A stretch of 64,000 nucleotides of DNA from Austwickia sp. (GCA_016711265.1 JADJTI010000006.1:682001-746000), one strand, 5' to 3'. Counted from the first letter of the stretch, positions 25,158 through 34,776 are shown. Notes: generated from the sequence alone by a model not told the origin. Translations and numbers: made by a program.

Positions 25158-27785
25158 ATGGAGTGGCTTCGTCGATTGGCCGTGGCAGGCCTGGCCGTCC
25201 TGGTGGTGGCCGCCCCGATCGCGGTGACCGCCGGCTCCTCCGCGCGGGGCACGGACCTGGTGGTCAGTCGGGTGACGGCCCGGACGACGCCAGTGCTCGA
25301 TCGTGCCGGGCAGCAGTGGGCCCCCGCAGCGTCGTCGCTCACCGGCGCCAGGATCTCTACTGCCCTGGCCGCCGCAGATATTGCCGGGACCGACGACGAC
25401 GCGCTTTATCAGATCAACGCCTACGGAATGTCCGCTTACACCGCTCAGCTGGCCGAGCCGGGCCAGTACCGCGTGCGGTTGCTGATGGTGGAAACCTACT
25501 GGCGGTCCCCGGACAAGCGGGTGTTCTCGGTGCTCGCCGAGGGGCAGCCTGCCGTTGCCGACCTCGACCTCTTCGCCGAGGCCGGCTACGCGACCGCCCA
25601 CGAGCGCAGCTTCGACGTGGAGGTGACCGACGGGACCCTGAACCTCACCTTCGTCACACAGATCGACCATCCCGTGATCAGCGCCATCGAGATCCGTCGG
25701 ATGGCGGCCACACCCGCCCCGACCGCCACGACGTCGATCAGCACCCCGACATCCACGCCCACCCCGACGCCGACGCCGACGCCGACGACCAGCACCCCGA
25801 CGCCCACGAGTACCGACACCGGCACCCCGACACCCACGCCGACCACGCCGACCACCACGACCAGCACGGCGCCCGTACCGCTCGGCGAGTTCGCCGTTCG
25901 CAGCGTGGCCGGTACCGAACCCGTGCAGGACTCGGCCGGACGCACCTGGACCTCACGGACCGGCCTGATCGGCGCGACCCGGTTCAACACGACGTACGTC
26001 GGTCGCGACGTCGCGGGCACCGCGGACGACCCGTTGTACCAGGTCACCGCCTTCGATTTCGCCGGTTTCAGCACGCCGGTGCCGGCGCAGGGCCGGTACA
26101 CGGTGACGGCGCACTTCATGGAGCCGTACTTCACCGACGACGGCCGCCGAGTCTTCGACGTCACGGCCGAGGGACGACCCGTGATCGCCGACATCGACAT
26201 CCACAAGGCCGTCGGTGCCGGCAGCGCGCACCAGCGCAGCGCCATCGTCGCCGTCCGCGACGGGTCGCTGGACCTGGGGTTCGTCCGCAAGATCGACTTC
26301 CCGCTCCTGACAGCCGTCGAGGTGACCTATCTCGATGAGTACGTCGACGGCCCGCCGGCCGAGGCGGGACCGGGGACGACCGGGATCTTCGCGCACCGCG
26401 AGACCGCCCGCGACGGTCAGGTCACCGACGGCGCCGGTCACGTGTGGCACCCCCGCAGCATCGGGTGGGGCTCCTGGCGCCGCTCGACGGCCCTGTCGGA
26501 CAAGCCGATCGACGGCACCGACGACGACATGTTGTATCAAGTCAATGGTTTCGGCATCGGGTGGTACCGCCTGACGGTGCCGGCCGCGGCGACGTACCGC
26601 GTCCGGCTGCTGATGGCGGAGAGCTACTGGACGGCGCCGGGGGCCCGGGTCTTCGATGTGGTCGCCGAAGGGCAACCGGTCGCCACCGATGTCGACATCG
26701 TGGCAGCGACCGGCGGGCCCGGAGTGGCCCACGAGGTGGCCTTCGATGTGCCGGTGGCCGATGGCGAACTGAACCTGACCTTCCCCGCCAAGGTCGACTT
26801 CCCACTGGTATCCGCCATCGAGGTGCTCTCCACGTCGGTGGTCGCCATCCCGGCAGCCACGCCGGGTCCGCGGGCGGTGACGTTCGCCCCGGACAGCTTC
26901 TGGACCCAGGACATTTCGGCGGCTCCCACAGCTCCCGATTCAGCGGCGGCCGTGGCGGAGCTGGTGACCCAGGTGGCTGACCGCAGTGGCGGCGTGGCCG
27001 CGTTCAACGCCTACGACCACAACGCCTCCTTCCACGTCGTACCTGCCGGGCAGACCCGGATCACGGTGAACTTCCACGACTGCCAGACCAAGGGCGTGAC
27101 GCCGTGGGGTCTCTTCGACGGACCGGGTCACTTCCTGGACGTGCCGGTGCCGGATGACGCGATCGCGGCGGCCGGGACCGACGCGACGATGACGATCTAC
27201 GATCCGGCAGCCGATCAACTGTGGGAGTTCTGGCAGATGCAGCGCAACGACTCCACGAACGACTGGGAGGCGTGCTGGGGCGGGCGCCTGGACGCCGTCT
27301 CCACCCGTCAGGGGTACTTCCCGATGTACTTCGGCGCGAGCGCAACAGGCACCGTGATCGCCGGGGGGATGATCACGCTGGAGGACGTCCGCCGCGGCGA
27401 AATCAACCACGCCATCTCGGTAGCGGCGCTGGACACCGCCCAGAACGTGTACTCCTGGCCCGGCCAGCGCACCGACGGCAGCCTGCCCGCAGGGGTGCTG
27501 ATGGAAGGCCAGCGGTTGCGTCTGGACCCGGCCCTGGACCTGTCCCAATACGCGATGACACCGATCGGCCGGATGGTCGCCAAGGCCGCTCAGCGGTACG
27601 GGTTCGTGGTAACCGACCGCTCAGGGGTGGTGGCCCTCAGCACCGAATCGGGTCTGCTCCAGGCCTCGCGCACCGGCGTGAACCCGTGGGACACGCTGCT
27701 GGCCGGCCAGCCGTACGAGGCGCTGCGCAACTTCCCCTGGGCAAGCCTGCAGGCACTGCCCAAAGACTGGGGCAAACCCGCCTGA
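25158..27785 (+). CDS. Exported three-malectin-domain protein with unrecognised C-terminal domain
   Basis: 875 residues. A signal peptide (MEWLRRLAVAGLAVLVVAAP) is followed by three malectin-like carbohydrate-binding domains at about 32-182, 242-393 and 408-560, each with the order RVLD/AGQ..W, GTDDD.LYQ, YRVRLLM.E.YW, RVF.V.AEG and a final I.AIEV strand. Between domains 1 and 2 is a Thr/Pro linker (183-241) encoded by a GACGCC-type microsatellite. Residues ~571-875 form a domain shared with the proteins encoded at 27912 and 35897; I do not recognise it. Its conserved words are NFHDCQTKG, LWEFWQM, ACWGGRLD and INHAISVA. Start ATG 25158 has GAGGAG 7 nt upstream. Probably binds or presents the secreted polysaccharide; no enzymatic role is shown. 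Confidence 0.8.
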   Translation: MEWLRRLAVAGLAVLVVAAPIAVTAGSSARGTDLVVSRVTARTTPVLDRAGQQWAPAASSLTGARISTALAAADIAGTDDDALYQINAYGMSAYTAQLAEPGQYRVRLLMVETYWRSPDKRVFSVLAEGQPAVADLDLFAEAGYATAHERSFDVEVTDGTLNLTFVTQIDHPVISAIEIRRMAATPAPTATTSISTPTSTPTPTPTPTPTTSTPTPTSTDTGTPTPTPTTPTTTTSTAPVPLGEFAVRSVAGTEPVQDSAGRTWTSRTGLIGATRFNTTYVGRDVAGTADDPLYQVTAFDFAGFSTPVPAQGRYTVTAHFMEPYFTDDGRRVFDVTAEGRPVIADIDIHKAVGAGSAHQRSAIVAVRDGSLDLGFVRKIDFPLLTAVEVTYLDEYVDGPPAEAGPGTTGIFAHRETARDGQVTDGAGHVWHPRSIGWGSWRRSTALSDKPIDGTDDDMLYQVNGFGIGWYRLTVPAAATYRVRLLMAESYWTAPGARVFDVVAEGQPVATDVDIVAATGGPGVAHEVAFDVPVADGELNLTFPAKVDFPLVSAIEVLSTSVVAIPAATPGPRAVTFAPDSFWTQDISAAPTAPDSAAAVAELVTQVADRSGGVAAFNAYDHNASFHVVPAGQTRITVNFHDCQTKGVTPWGLFDGPGHFLDVPVPDDAIAAAGTDATMTIYDPAADQLWEFWQMQRNDSTNDWEACWGGRLDAVSTRQGYFPMYFGASATGTVIAGGMITLEDVRRGEINHAISVAALDTAQNVYSWPGQRTDGSLPAGVLMEGQRLRLDPALDLSQYAMTPIGRMVAKAAQRYGFVVTDRSGVVALSTESGLLQASRTGVNPWDTLLAGQPYEALRNFPWASLQALPKDWGKPA

Positions 27786-27791
27786 GCCGGT

Positions 27792-27834
27792 CGCTGGGGC
27801 GCCGCAGTGGGGACTCCCAATGGGCGCTCCAGCG
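27792..27834. terminator. Possible stem-loop between the two malectin genes
   Basis: CGCTGGGGCGCC (27792-27803) pairs with GGCGCTCCAGCG (27823-27834) with one G-U mismatch; the loop holds a smaller GGGACTCCC hairpin. No T run follows. It may attenuate transcription into the next paralogue. Confidence 0.35.
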
Positions 27835-27911
27835 GGCCGGTGACCTCAGAAGCGCGGGTTCGCTGACGATCGGAAACGGCGTCCGGACTTCCACCGATCC
27901 CGAGGAACCGC

Positions 27912-29615
27912 ATGACGCCCGCCCGATCGACCGCCCGATCGACCGCCCGATCGACCAGCCGATTCACATCGATGGTGTCGTCGACCTCCCTGGTCGCGGC
28001 CCTAGGAGTGGTGGCCGGGTTCGGGGGCTCGGCACCGGGTCTGGTGATCGGCGCGCAGGCCACGACGCACGTAGCCGGAATGTCGGCAGCGGGCACGAGG
28101 CCAGCGCCGGTGACGAAGACGGCGGCCCCGGCGAAGAAGCGGGTGGCGGTGAAGAAGCCGACCGTGCCGGTGAAGAAGCCGGTGGTAAAGAAGCCCCTCG
28201 TCGCCACCGCGGTGTTCCAGTCGCGGATCACCGCCGGCACCCGCCCGGTGACCGACAGCGCCGGACGGGTGTGGCAACCGCGGCCGGTCGAGTTCGGCTC
28301 GTGGCGGATGTCGACGTCCCTGAAGGGCGTGGACATCGCGGGCACGGCGGACGACGGTTTGTATCAGGTGGGTGGCTTCGACGTGAAGTGGTACCGGCTC
28401 GCGGTGCCCGCGTCCGCGACGTACCGCGTCCGCATCCTGATGGCCGAAAGCTACTGGTCACAGCCCGGAAAGCGGGTCTTCGACATCCGGGCAGAAGGGC
28501 GCACGGTGATCTCCAACCTCGATCTGGTCAAGGTCGCCGGCAAAGCTCGAGCTCATGACGTCACCTTCACCGTCCCGGTCCGGGACGGGGAGCTGACCCT
28601 GGAGTTCCCGGCCAGCCGGGACTACTCGCTGCTGTCGGCGATCGAGGTGGTGTCGACGGCGCCGGTGGCGCGGCCCCGGCCGGCCGCCGTACGACGCGCG
28701 GTCACCTTCGCGCCCGGCAGCGTCTGGACCCAGCAGGTCGGCCGTGCGCCGTTGGCGGACAACTCCACCGCGGTCGTGGCCGATCTGGTGCGGCAGGTCG
28801 CCGACCACTACGGCGGGACAGCGGCGTTCAACGCCTACGAGTACAACACGGCCTTCCACGTCGCCGCCAAGGGGCAGCGCCGCGTCGATGTCGGCTTCTA
28901 CGACTGCCAACGCAAAGGTCAGGTGCCCTCCGGGCTGTACGACGGCCCCCGGCACTTCCAGTCGGTGCCGGTCCCCGACGACGCCGCGGCGGCCGTCGGG
29001 ACCGACGCCATGATGAGCATCTACGATCCGGCGGCGGACCAGATCTGGGAGTTCTGGCAGATGCGGCGCACCGGCGCCGGAGGCTGGCAGGCCTGCTGGG
29101 GCGGTCGCCTCGACCAGGTCTCCCGCAAGCAGGGCTACTTTCCGAGCTACTACGGGACCTCGGCCTCGGGGATGGTGCTCGCCGGCGGCATGATCACCAT
29201 CGACGAGGTCCGCGCCGGCGCCATCAACCACGCCATCGCCCTGGCCGTGGTCGAGTCCCAGGCCTGGCCCAAGGTGTCGTGGCCGGCGCAGCGGACCGAC
29301 GGGGGGACCCGCGATCCGAACGTGGTGATGCATGGTCAGCGACTGCGGCTCGACCCCTCGCTCGACGTGAGCACCTACGACTTGACCCCGATCGGCCGGA
29401 TGGTGGCTACGGCCGCGCAGCGGTACGGCTTCATCGTGGTCGACCGGGCGGGCCTGGTCGGTGTGTCCACCGAATCGGGACGCGCGACCGCCCGGCGTAC
29501 CGGCGTCAACCCTTGGGACCGGCTGCTCGGCGGACCGTCGTACCTGGCGATGAAGAATTTCCCCTGGGACCGACTCCAGGCCCTGCCCCCGGACTACGGC
29601 AAGGTGGCCGGCTGA
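27912..29615 (+). CDS. Exported one-malectin-domain paralogue of the preceding protein
   Basis: 567 residues. The N-terminus contains a 12-bp tandem repeat (GCCCGATCGACC, from 27921) giving RSTARSTARST, then a hydrophobic export segment (SLVAALGVVAGFGG), then a Lys/Pro/Val-rich linker (AKKRVAVKKPTVPVKKP) that could bind anionic wall polymer. A single malectin-like domain (~98-250) and the same C-terminal domain as in the proteins encoded at 25158 and 35897 (~258-567; FYDCQRKGQ, IWEFWQM, ACWGGRLD, INHAIALA) follow. It lies 126 bp after its larger paralogue, so a tandem duplication with domain loss or gain is likely. GAGGAA precedes the ATG closely. Confidence 0.8.
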   Translation: MTPARSTARSTARSTSRFTSMVSSTSLVAALGVVAGFGGSAPGLVIGAQATTHVAGMSAAGTRPAPVTKTAAPAKKRVAVKKPTVPVKKPVVKKPLVATAVFQSRITAGTRPVTDSAGRVWQPRPVEFGSWRMSTSLKGVDIAGTADDGLYQVGGFDVKWYRLAVPASATYRVRILMAESYWSQPGKRVFDIRAEGRTVISNLDLVKVAGKARAHDVTFTVPVRDGELTLEFPASRDYSLLSAIEVVSTAPVARPRPAAVRRAVTFAPGSVWTQQVGRAPLADNSTAVVADLVRQVADHYGGTAAFNAYEYNTAFHVAAKGQRRVDVGFYDCQRKGQVPSGLYDGPRHFQSVPVPDDAAAAVGTDAMMSIYDPAADQIWEFWQMRRTGAGGWQACWGGRLDQVSRKQGYFPSYYGTSASGMVLAGGMITIDEVRAGAINHAIALAVVESQAWPKVSWPAQRTDGGTRDPNVVMHGQRLRLDPSLDVSTYDLTPIGRMVATAAQRYGFIVVDRAGLVGVSTESGRATARRTGVNPWDRLLGGPSYLAMKNFPWDRLQALPPDYGKVAG

Positions 29616-29727
29616 CCCGGTGAGGGCGGCGCCCTGTCTCCAGGGGGGTCGTACAGCGGGCAGATCCCCCGCGAACCTCGGCAGATCGCCCCGGAGCGCC
29701 CCGAAGCCCAGCCCGTGAGCTCGGTCG

Positions 29728-29805
29728 AACCCACCTCCCTGTCCGGGACCCACGAAGCTTCGTGGGTTCGAGCGAGGGAGGTGGGTTCGAGCGAGGGAGG
29801 TGGGT
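29728..29805. repeat. Convergent-gap palindromic element, copy 2
   Basis: The core ACCCACGAAGCTTCGTGGGT is at 29748-29767, with left arm AACCCACCTCCC at 29728 and two tandem 19-bp right arms (TCGAGCGAGGGAGGTGGGT, 29768-29786 and 29787-29805). It sits in the 203-bp gap between the convergent malectin and fusion-glycosyltransferase genes. The second right arm shows that the arm unit can duplicate alone. Confidence 0.8.
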
Positions 29806-29818
29806 TCGAGCCCGGGAA

Positions 29819-31369
29819 TCAGTGGGTGTCGGCGGGGGACTCTGCGCCGTGTTTGCGCGGGCTGTGGCCGGTCTCTCGAGCTCCGGGGTGTCGTGACGGT
29901 CCGGCGACGCGGACCGAGGCGTGCGCAGGCGCGCGGGCGGGGCCGTGGGTAGGGGTGTTCACCGGGTTGGGCCGGGTCGACGCTGGGGTGGGCCCGGTCG
30001 GCGCCAGAGCGGGTTCGTGAGGCCGGCGCGGTGAGGGGACGCTGGGGTTCGTCGGCCCCGTGGCCGCCATCGACAGGGCGGGATCAGGGGTACGGCGCCC
30101 CGCCCCCCAGGTGCGCAGCAGGAACCGGGGGTTGCCGATCAGGTAGCGCCGCCACATCCGGGACGGCTCTTGAGCCAGCCGCCAGACCCATTCCAGACCC
30201 ATCTCGCGCATCCAATGCGGGGCCCGGGGCAGCCGACCCGAGTAGAAGTCGAAGAGGCCGCCGACACCGAGAGCCAGGCCGACCTCCAACGCCTCCCGGT
30301 GCTCATCGATCCACAGTTCCTGGCGCGGTGCGCCCAGGGCGACCAGCAGGATGCCGGCTCCCGAGGCGTTGATGGCGGCGACGACGTCGGGCTGTTCGTC
30401 GGCAGTGAAGTACCCATGCTGATGACCGGCAATGCGCAGCCCGGGAAAGGCCTTTTCCATCGCCGCCGCGGTGGCCTCCGCGACTCCCGGGCGGGCGCCG
30501 AGAAGGAACAGTGACACGCCGTCCTGCGCCGCTTGTCGACACAGCTGCGGGAAGTAATCCGTGCCGTTGACATTCTCGCGAACCTGGTAGCCCGCGAAAC
30601 GCGCGGCCAGCCGCACGCCGATCCCGTCGGCCACGACCCGGTCGGCGTGCTGAAGGACCAGCCGGTACGGCGCGTTGTCGACGGCCTGATTGAGGCAGTC
30701 GGCATTCACGAAACACAACACGGAGGTACGGCGGTCGGCGGCGCGGGTCAGGGACCATGAGAGCGTTTCGCGCATGGTCGTATTGACAATGCGAATGCCG
30801 TCGACGACCAGGTGATCGGGGGTGGGTCGATGCCCGCCGGCCAGAATTTCGGCGACGCAGAAGCGCGCCATCATGCCGAGGTTGTTCTTCGTCAGCGGCG
30901 ACTGGTCCATGTGCATCGGCTCGGCGCCGTAACCGATTCCGGTGCGGTGACGGAGGCGGTGCGCGGAGAGCAAACCGGGGATGACGGCACAGCAGTACGC
31001 CGGCCCGCCTGAGTCGATCGCGTTGGGGCGCTTGGGTGCTGGGCCAATCAGCCGAAGGTCCCCGGTGACCACCGACGCCAGCATCGGCAGTCGTTGACCG
31101 AGCCAATTGCCCCGAAATCGACGAATCGTGATAACCCGTCCGAACTGCCCCAGACGTGGTTGGCAGTCAAGCACCGCTCCGGCGCGAATACGGGCGGCGA
31201 CAGCCAAGGGAATCAGTATCGGAAGGCACACGAGCAAAGCGATCGCGGCGATCCAGCGGTCCGCCCACCGCACCCGGGTGGCGGTCCCTGGCTCGATGCA
31301 TTCTGCCGCGTGCTCCGCCCCCGACTGTTCGCGCAAACGTCGCGTCAGGACTGCGGTGTGGCGATGCAT
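29819..31369 (-). CDS. Degenerate sugar-phosphate transferase fused to WecG/TagA/CpsF glycosyltransferase
   Basis: 516 residues. Residues ~30-175 follow a bacterial sugar transferase (WcaJ/PglC group): the membrane hairpin RWIAAIALLVCLPILIPLAVAARI in pieces, LASVVTGDLRLIGPAPKRP for the usual NVLKGDMSLVGPRP, and VIPGLLSAHRL for the PGITG region. The KFRSM and LDELPQ catalytic segments are degraded (RRFRGN, QRLPML), so phosphosugar transfer is doubtful. Residues ~195-425 are an intact GT26 domain (VVADGIGVRLAARF, ENVNGTDYF, LFLLGARPGV, GYFTADEQPD, APHWMREMGLEWVWRLAQE). The last ~90 residues are a Pro/Ala-rich tail. The N-terminal half has lower GC than the rest. Convergent with the malectin paralogue. 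Confidence 0.8.
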   Translation of the reverse strand: MHRHTAVLTRRLREQSGAEHAAECIEPGTATRVRWADRWIAAIALLVCLPILIPLAVAARIRAGAVLDCQPRLGQFGRVITIRRFRGNWLGQRLPMLASVVTGDLRLIGPAPKRPNAIDSGGPAYCCAVIPGLLSAHRLRHRTGIGYGAEPMHMDQSPLTKNNLGMMARFCVAEILAGGHRPTPDHLVVDGIRIVNTTMRETLSWSLTRAADRRTSVLCFVNADCLNQAVDNAPYRLVLQHADRVVADGIGVRLAARFAGYQVRENVNGTDYFPQLCRQAAQDGVSLFLLGARPGVAEATAAAMEKAFPGLRIAGHQHGYFTADEQPDVVAAINASGAGILLVALGAPRQELWIDEHREALEVGLALGVGGLFDFYSGRLPRAPHWMREMGLEWVWRLAQEPSRMWRRYLIGNPRFLLRTWGAGRRTPDPALSMAATGPTNPSVPSPRRPHEPALAPTGPTPASTRPNPVNTPTHGPARAPAHASVRVAGPSRHPGARETGHSPRKHGAESPADTH

Positions 31370-31685
31370 GGCATAACGCTAAGTGCTCACGGAAAGGGCG
31401 GAGTTTCCGATCGACCAGAGGGCGGTAATGCACTGGCAAAGCGCACGTCAAAAGTCGGTCATGAATTGGTTTATTCCCGCCCGGCGGGTGCTTTCCCGGC
31501 CGCCGTCGCAGCCCCGGGGGCACGCCAGGCGCGAGCGTGACGTTCGTCGGTCACGGTGACCACCCGGTCAGGTCGCGAAACCCATGCCTTAGCCTGGAGG
31601 GGCGTAATTGACGCCGCGGTGTCCCCGGAAAGACGGGCCCGCGGAATGGCCCGACGGGGCGGGCCATCTGGGCGAAGGGTTCTGG
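31370..31685. other. Divergent intergenic region
   Basis: 316 bp between the fusion glycosyltransferase (minus) and a GT2 gene (plus). A TAGCCT near 31591 could be a -10 box for the plus-strand gene. Open frames are short with no ribosome sites. The left part has lower GC, continuous with the N-terminal half of the fusion gene. Confidence 0.3.
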
Positions 31686-32624
31686 ATGGCCGAGTCACAG
31701 CGGGAGGGTGCCATGCCCCCACCCCTGGTCAGCGTGGTGATTCCCAGTTACAACCGGTCCCGCAAACTCACGGCGGCGCTGGCCAGCGTCGCCCGCCAGA
31801 GCCTGCAGGATCACGAGGTGGTCGTGGTCGATGACGCATCCACCGACGACACGCAGGCCGTGATGGCGGGCCTGGTCAGCGACCGGGTGCGGTATCTGCG
31901 CCACGACACCAACCGGGGCGGCAACCTCGCCCGGGCCACCGGTATCGCGCAGGCTCGCGGGCGCTTTGTCGCCTTCTTGGACAGCGATGACCGCTGGCAT
32001 CCCGAGAAGTTGGCGCGACAGGTGAGCCTGCTCCAGGAGCGGGGGCCGTCGTACGGACTGTGCACCACCTGGTTCTCGATGATCTCCCCCGACGGCGTCG
32101 TGCAACGTCGGATCGAGCCGACCGTGTCGGGTCTGCGGTGCCCCGAGCTGTTGGTGAAGAACGTGCTCGGGGGCTACTCGACGGCGATGGTGTCCCGGGA
32201 GCATCTGCGGGAGGTGGGCGGCCCGGACCCGAGCTTGCCGGCCTGCCAGGACTGGGACCTCTACCTGCGGCTCAACCAGGTCACCGGGGTGTGCGTGGTG
32301 CCCGAGCACCTCGTCGACTACGACTTCGACGTGCTCGATCCCGTCCGGATCTCCACCCGCCGGCACGCCGTGATCGCCGGGCACCGGCACATCTACCAGC
32401 TGGTCAGCACCCGTTTCGACGAGCTGGACGACGCGGAGCGGGTGCAGAGCCTGCTCGAGTTCAGCGAGGTCTTCGCCAACGCGGGGGCGCCGCGTGACGT
32501 GGTGGCTGTGGTGCGCGACCACCCGGCGCGGCTGTGGACCAGCCCGCTGCGCAAGCACGCCGCCCACATGCTGGTGCGCGCCGCCCGCAAGGCGGCGACC
32601 CTGGGTTCCCGCACCCGCGAGTAA
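31686..32624 (+). CDS. GT2-family glycosyltransferase
   Basis: About 312 residues, GT-A fold: LVSVVIPSYNRSRKLTAAL, VVVVDDASTDDTQAV, ARATGIAQARGRFVAFLDSDDRWHPEKL (metal-binding DSDD), then STAMVSREHLREVGGPDPSL and CQDWDLYLRL, the acceptor side with the likely catalytic Asp. It should add a sugar to the growing repeat unit. The start is at 31686 (GAAGGG 6 nt upstream) or at 31713 (GGGAGGG 5 nt upstream). Its stop is 8 bp from the stop of the convergent GT4 gene. Confidence 0.85.
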   Translation: MAESQREGAMPPPLVSVVIPSYNRSRKLTAALASVARQSLQDHEVVVVDDASTDDTQAVMAGLVSDRVRYLRHDTNRGGNLARATGIAQARGRFVAFLDSDDRWHPEKLARQVSLLQERGPSYGLCTTWFSMISPDGVVQRRIEPTVSGLRCPELLVKNVLGGYSTAMVSREHLREVGGPDPSLPACQDWDLYLRLNQVTGVCVVPEHLVDYDFDVLDPVRISTRRHAVIAGHRHIYQLVSTRFDELDDAERVQSLLEFSEVFANAGAPRDVVAVVRDHPARLWTSPLRKHAAHMLVRAARKAATLGSRTRE

Positions 32625-32632
32625 CACCCGAC

Positions 32633-33937
32633 TCAGCGGGGCCGGACCGCCCGCAGGGCCGCGTCCATCGCCGGCGCCGTGACCGCCGCAGTAAATTCGC
32701 GCAGCACGTCCTGACGCCCGCGAGCCCCCCAGGTGCGCCGTCGTACGGGGTCGTGGGCCAGGTCGCCCAGCGCGTCGGCCAGCAGGTCCACCCGGCCCGG
32801 GGCGACCACGTGACCGCTGGCCCCGTCGTGGACCAGCTCCTCGACGGCAGCGATCCGGGTGGTGACCACCGGCAGCTCGGTGGCCAGGGCCTCCATCAGC
32901 ACCACCGGCAGTCCCTCCTGGAACGAGGGCAGACAGAACACATCGGCCCAGTGGTAGTGCTCGACGATCCGGTCGGCGCCGACCGGGCCGACCAGGTGCA
33001 CCCGATCGGCCAAGCCCCGCTCCGCCACCCGGCGAACCAGGAGGTCGTGCAGCGGACCGCCGCCGATCACTCGGGCCTGCACGTCCACCCCCCGATCCAC
33101 TAGGTCGGCCAGCGCCTCGATCAGAACCGGCGAGCCCTTCTCGGGCACCAGGCGGCCGACGGTGAGCACCCGCAGTGGCCCGTCAGGGCGCCCCTGTCGG
33201 CCGCCTGGGGGCGGGGTGAACCGATCGGCGTCGACCGACATCCGGACGACGCGCAATTTCGCCCAGTGCTCAGGCTCGACCAGGCGCATCATTTGGCTGC
33301 GCGCGAAGTCGCTGATCGGCATCACCGCGTCGGCGTCGCGGACCTTGGCGGCCAGATCCACCTTCTCGACGGCCTCGAACTCCGTGGGCCCGTGCATCGA
33401 CATCGACCACCGCCAGCCGCCCGCCGGTCCGTCCTGAGAGCGTCCCAGGTGCACCGCGAGCCTGGCCACGTCGGCGGAGACGTTGGCGAAGTGCACGTGG
33501 ACGTGTCGCACGCCGATGCGGCGCAGGTGATCCAGCAGGGTGACCGCCTCGGCGAAGTAGAACGTCTGCCACAGCCGGGCGCGGGCCGTCCGGTCGCCGG
33601 TGCGCATCGCCCGGGAAAGCCCGCCGACCCAGCTACCCGGCGCCGTCCGCAGGGCCCGCAGGTGCGCGGCGGGCATGGTGGCGCGGACATCGCCCAGCAA
33701 GACGGTGGTCCGGTCGGCTTCGGCGACCATGTGGTCGGTGAGCAGGTCCTGGCGCGGGCACGGACGCACGGAGAACCGGTGGACCGTGCGCCCCAGTGCC
33801 TCCAGGCCCTGGATCTCACTGTCGATGAAGGTGTGTGACACCCAGGGGTACCTGCTCACCAGGTAGGCCACCGCGTCCGGGTCGACGGGCGGGTACGCCG
33901 TCCGGCCCGCCGCGCGCGCCGTCGCCTGGTGTGTCAT
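32633..33937 (-). CDS. GT4-family glycosyltransferase
   Basis: 434 residues of GT-B fold. YLVSRYPWVSHTFIDSEI at the start is typical of colanic-acid/exopolysaccharide GT4 enzymes, HVHFANVSADVARLA and SMHGPTEFE lie on the acceptor side, and VLTVGRLVPEKGSPVLIEAL plus PSFQEGLPVVLMEALATELPVV form the donor site. Third and last gene of a minus-strand run: its ATG overlaps the stop of the upstream GT2 gene by four bases (ATGA). The sugar transferred is not predictable. Confidence 0.88.
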   Translation of the reverse strand: MTHQATARAAGRTAYPPVDPDAVAYLVSRYPWVSHTFIDSEIQGLEALGRTVHRFSVRPCPRQDLLTDHMVAEADRTTVLLGDVRATMPAAHLRALRTAPGSWVGGLSRAMRTGDRTARARLWQTFYFAEAVTLLDHLRRIGVRHVHVHFANVSADVARLAVHLGRSQDGPAGGWRWSMSMHGPTEFEAVEKVDLAAKVRDADAVMPISDFARSQMMRLVEPEHWAKLRVVRMSVDADRFTPPPGGRQGRPDGPLRVLTVGRLVPEKGSPVLIEALADLVDRGVDVQARVIGGGPLHDLLVRRVAERGLADRVHLVGPVGADRIVEHYHWADVFCLPSFQEGLPVVLMEALATELPVVTTRIAAVEELVHDGASGHVVAPGRVDLLADALGDLAHDPVRRRTWGARGRQDVLREFTAAVTAPAMDAALRAVRPR

Positions 33938-34776
33938 CGGGTTGACTCATCTCGGTGCCAGCGATCCGAAGGACGGGCCGCTCGGAGCCGGGCCGCCACG
34001 GTGACCGCGAGGTAGACCAGCGCCGAAGGCGCCAGCGTGGGCCGGCGGCGCACCAGGGCGGCCAGGGCCCGGGTGGTGCCGTGGGTGGTCTGGGCGAAGG
34101 TCGCGGGTGCGGCGGGCAGCTCGTGCCGGGCCAGGGCCGTGTTTCCCTGGGCGATCCGGGTGCGCACCCGGATCAGGCTGCGCAGATTCCTGGGGGCCCG
34201 GACTACGAAGGAGCCCTCCACCCTCAGCCGCTCATGCGGCGCGAACAGCCGCTGCACGAACGTGTCGTCGGCCTGCAGATCGGGGAACCGGTCGAACCGT
34301 GCGCGCCCCGCCGCGGAGACGCCGTACACCCCCAGTCCGACCAGGCCCTGCGTGGCATACGGCAGCCGGGTGAACACCTCGTAGTAGTGCCGGACCCCCC
34401 AACTGGACCGCTCGGTGTCGAACCGCACCTGCGGGGCCGCGACCCGGGGCTCTTTCGTGCTGAGGGCCGCCACCAGCGCCGCCACCGCGCCGTCGCGCAG
34501 TTCGATGTCGGCGTCCAGGTAAATCCGCGGGAACACCGTCCCGGCCGCGTCGCCCAGGTTGAGGGCGGCCGGTTTGGAGGCGACCGGGGTCTCCACGACG
34601 TTCACTCCGGGCACGGCCCGCGCGCGCGCCGCGGTGTCATCGGTGCAGGCGTTCGCGGCGACCACCACCTCCAGGGGGACGCCGTCGTCGGCCAGCGCCC
34701 GCAGGCAGCGGCCGATGACGGTGGCCTCGTTGTGCGCGGGGATCACCACGCAGGCCCGGGGGGTCGGCGTGGTCAT
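33934..34776 (-). CDS. GT2-family glycosyltransferase
   Basis: 280 residues: ACVVIPAHNEATVIGRCL, LEVVVAANACTDDTA, PAALNLGDAA, IYLDADIELRDGAVAALV (metal-binding DAD). The C-terminal ~80 residues are basic with hydrophobic stretches (ALAALVRRRPTLAPSALVYLAV), perhaps a membrane-associated helix. Both ends overlap neighbours by ATGA, so it is translationally coupled in a three-gene run (34773, 33934, 32633). The longer open frame extending to 35295 is a shadow of the next gene. Confidence 0.85.
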   Translation of the reverse strand: MTTPTPRACVVIPAHNEATVIGRCLRALADDGVPLEVVVAANACTDDTAARARAVPGVNVVETPVASKPAALNLGDAAGTVFPRIYLDADIELRDGAVAALVAALSTKEPRVAAPQVRFDTERSSWGVRHYYEVFTRLPYATQGLVGLGVYGVSAAGRARFDRFPDLQADDTFVQRLFAPHERLRVEGSFVVRAPRNLRSLIRVRTRIAQGNTALARHELPAAPATFAQTTHGTTRALAALVRRRPTLAPSALVYLAVTVAARLRAARPSDRWHRDESTR

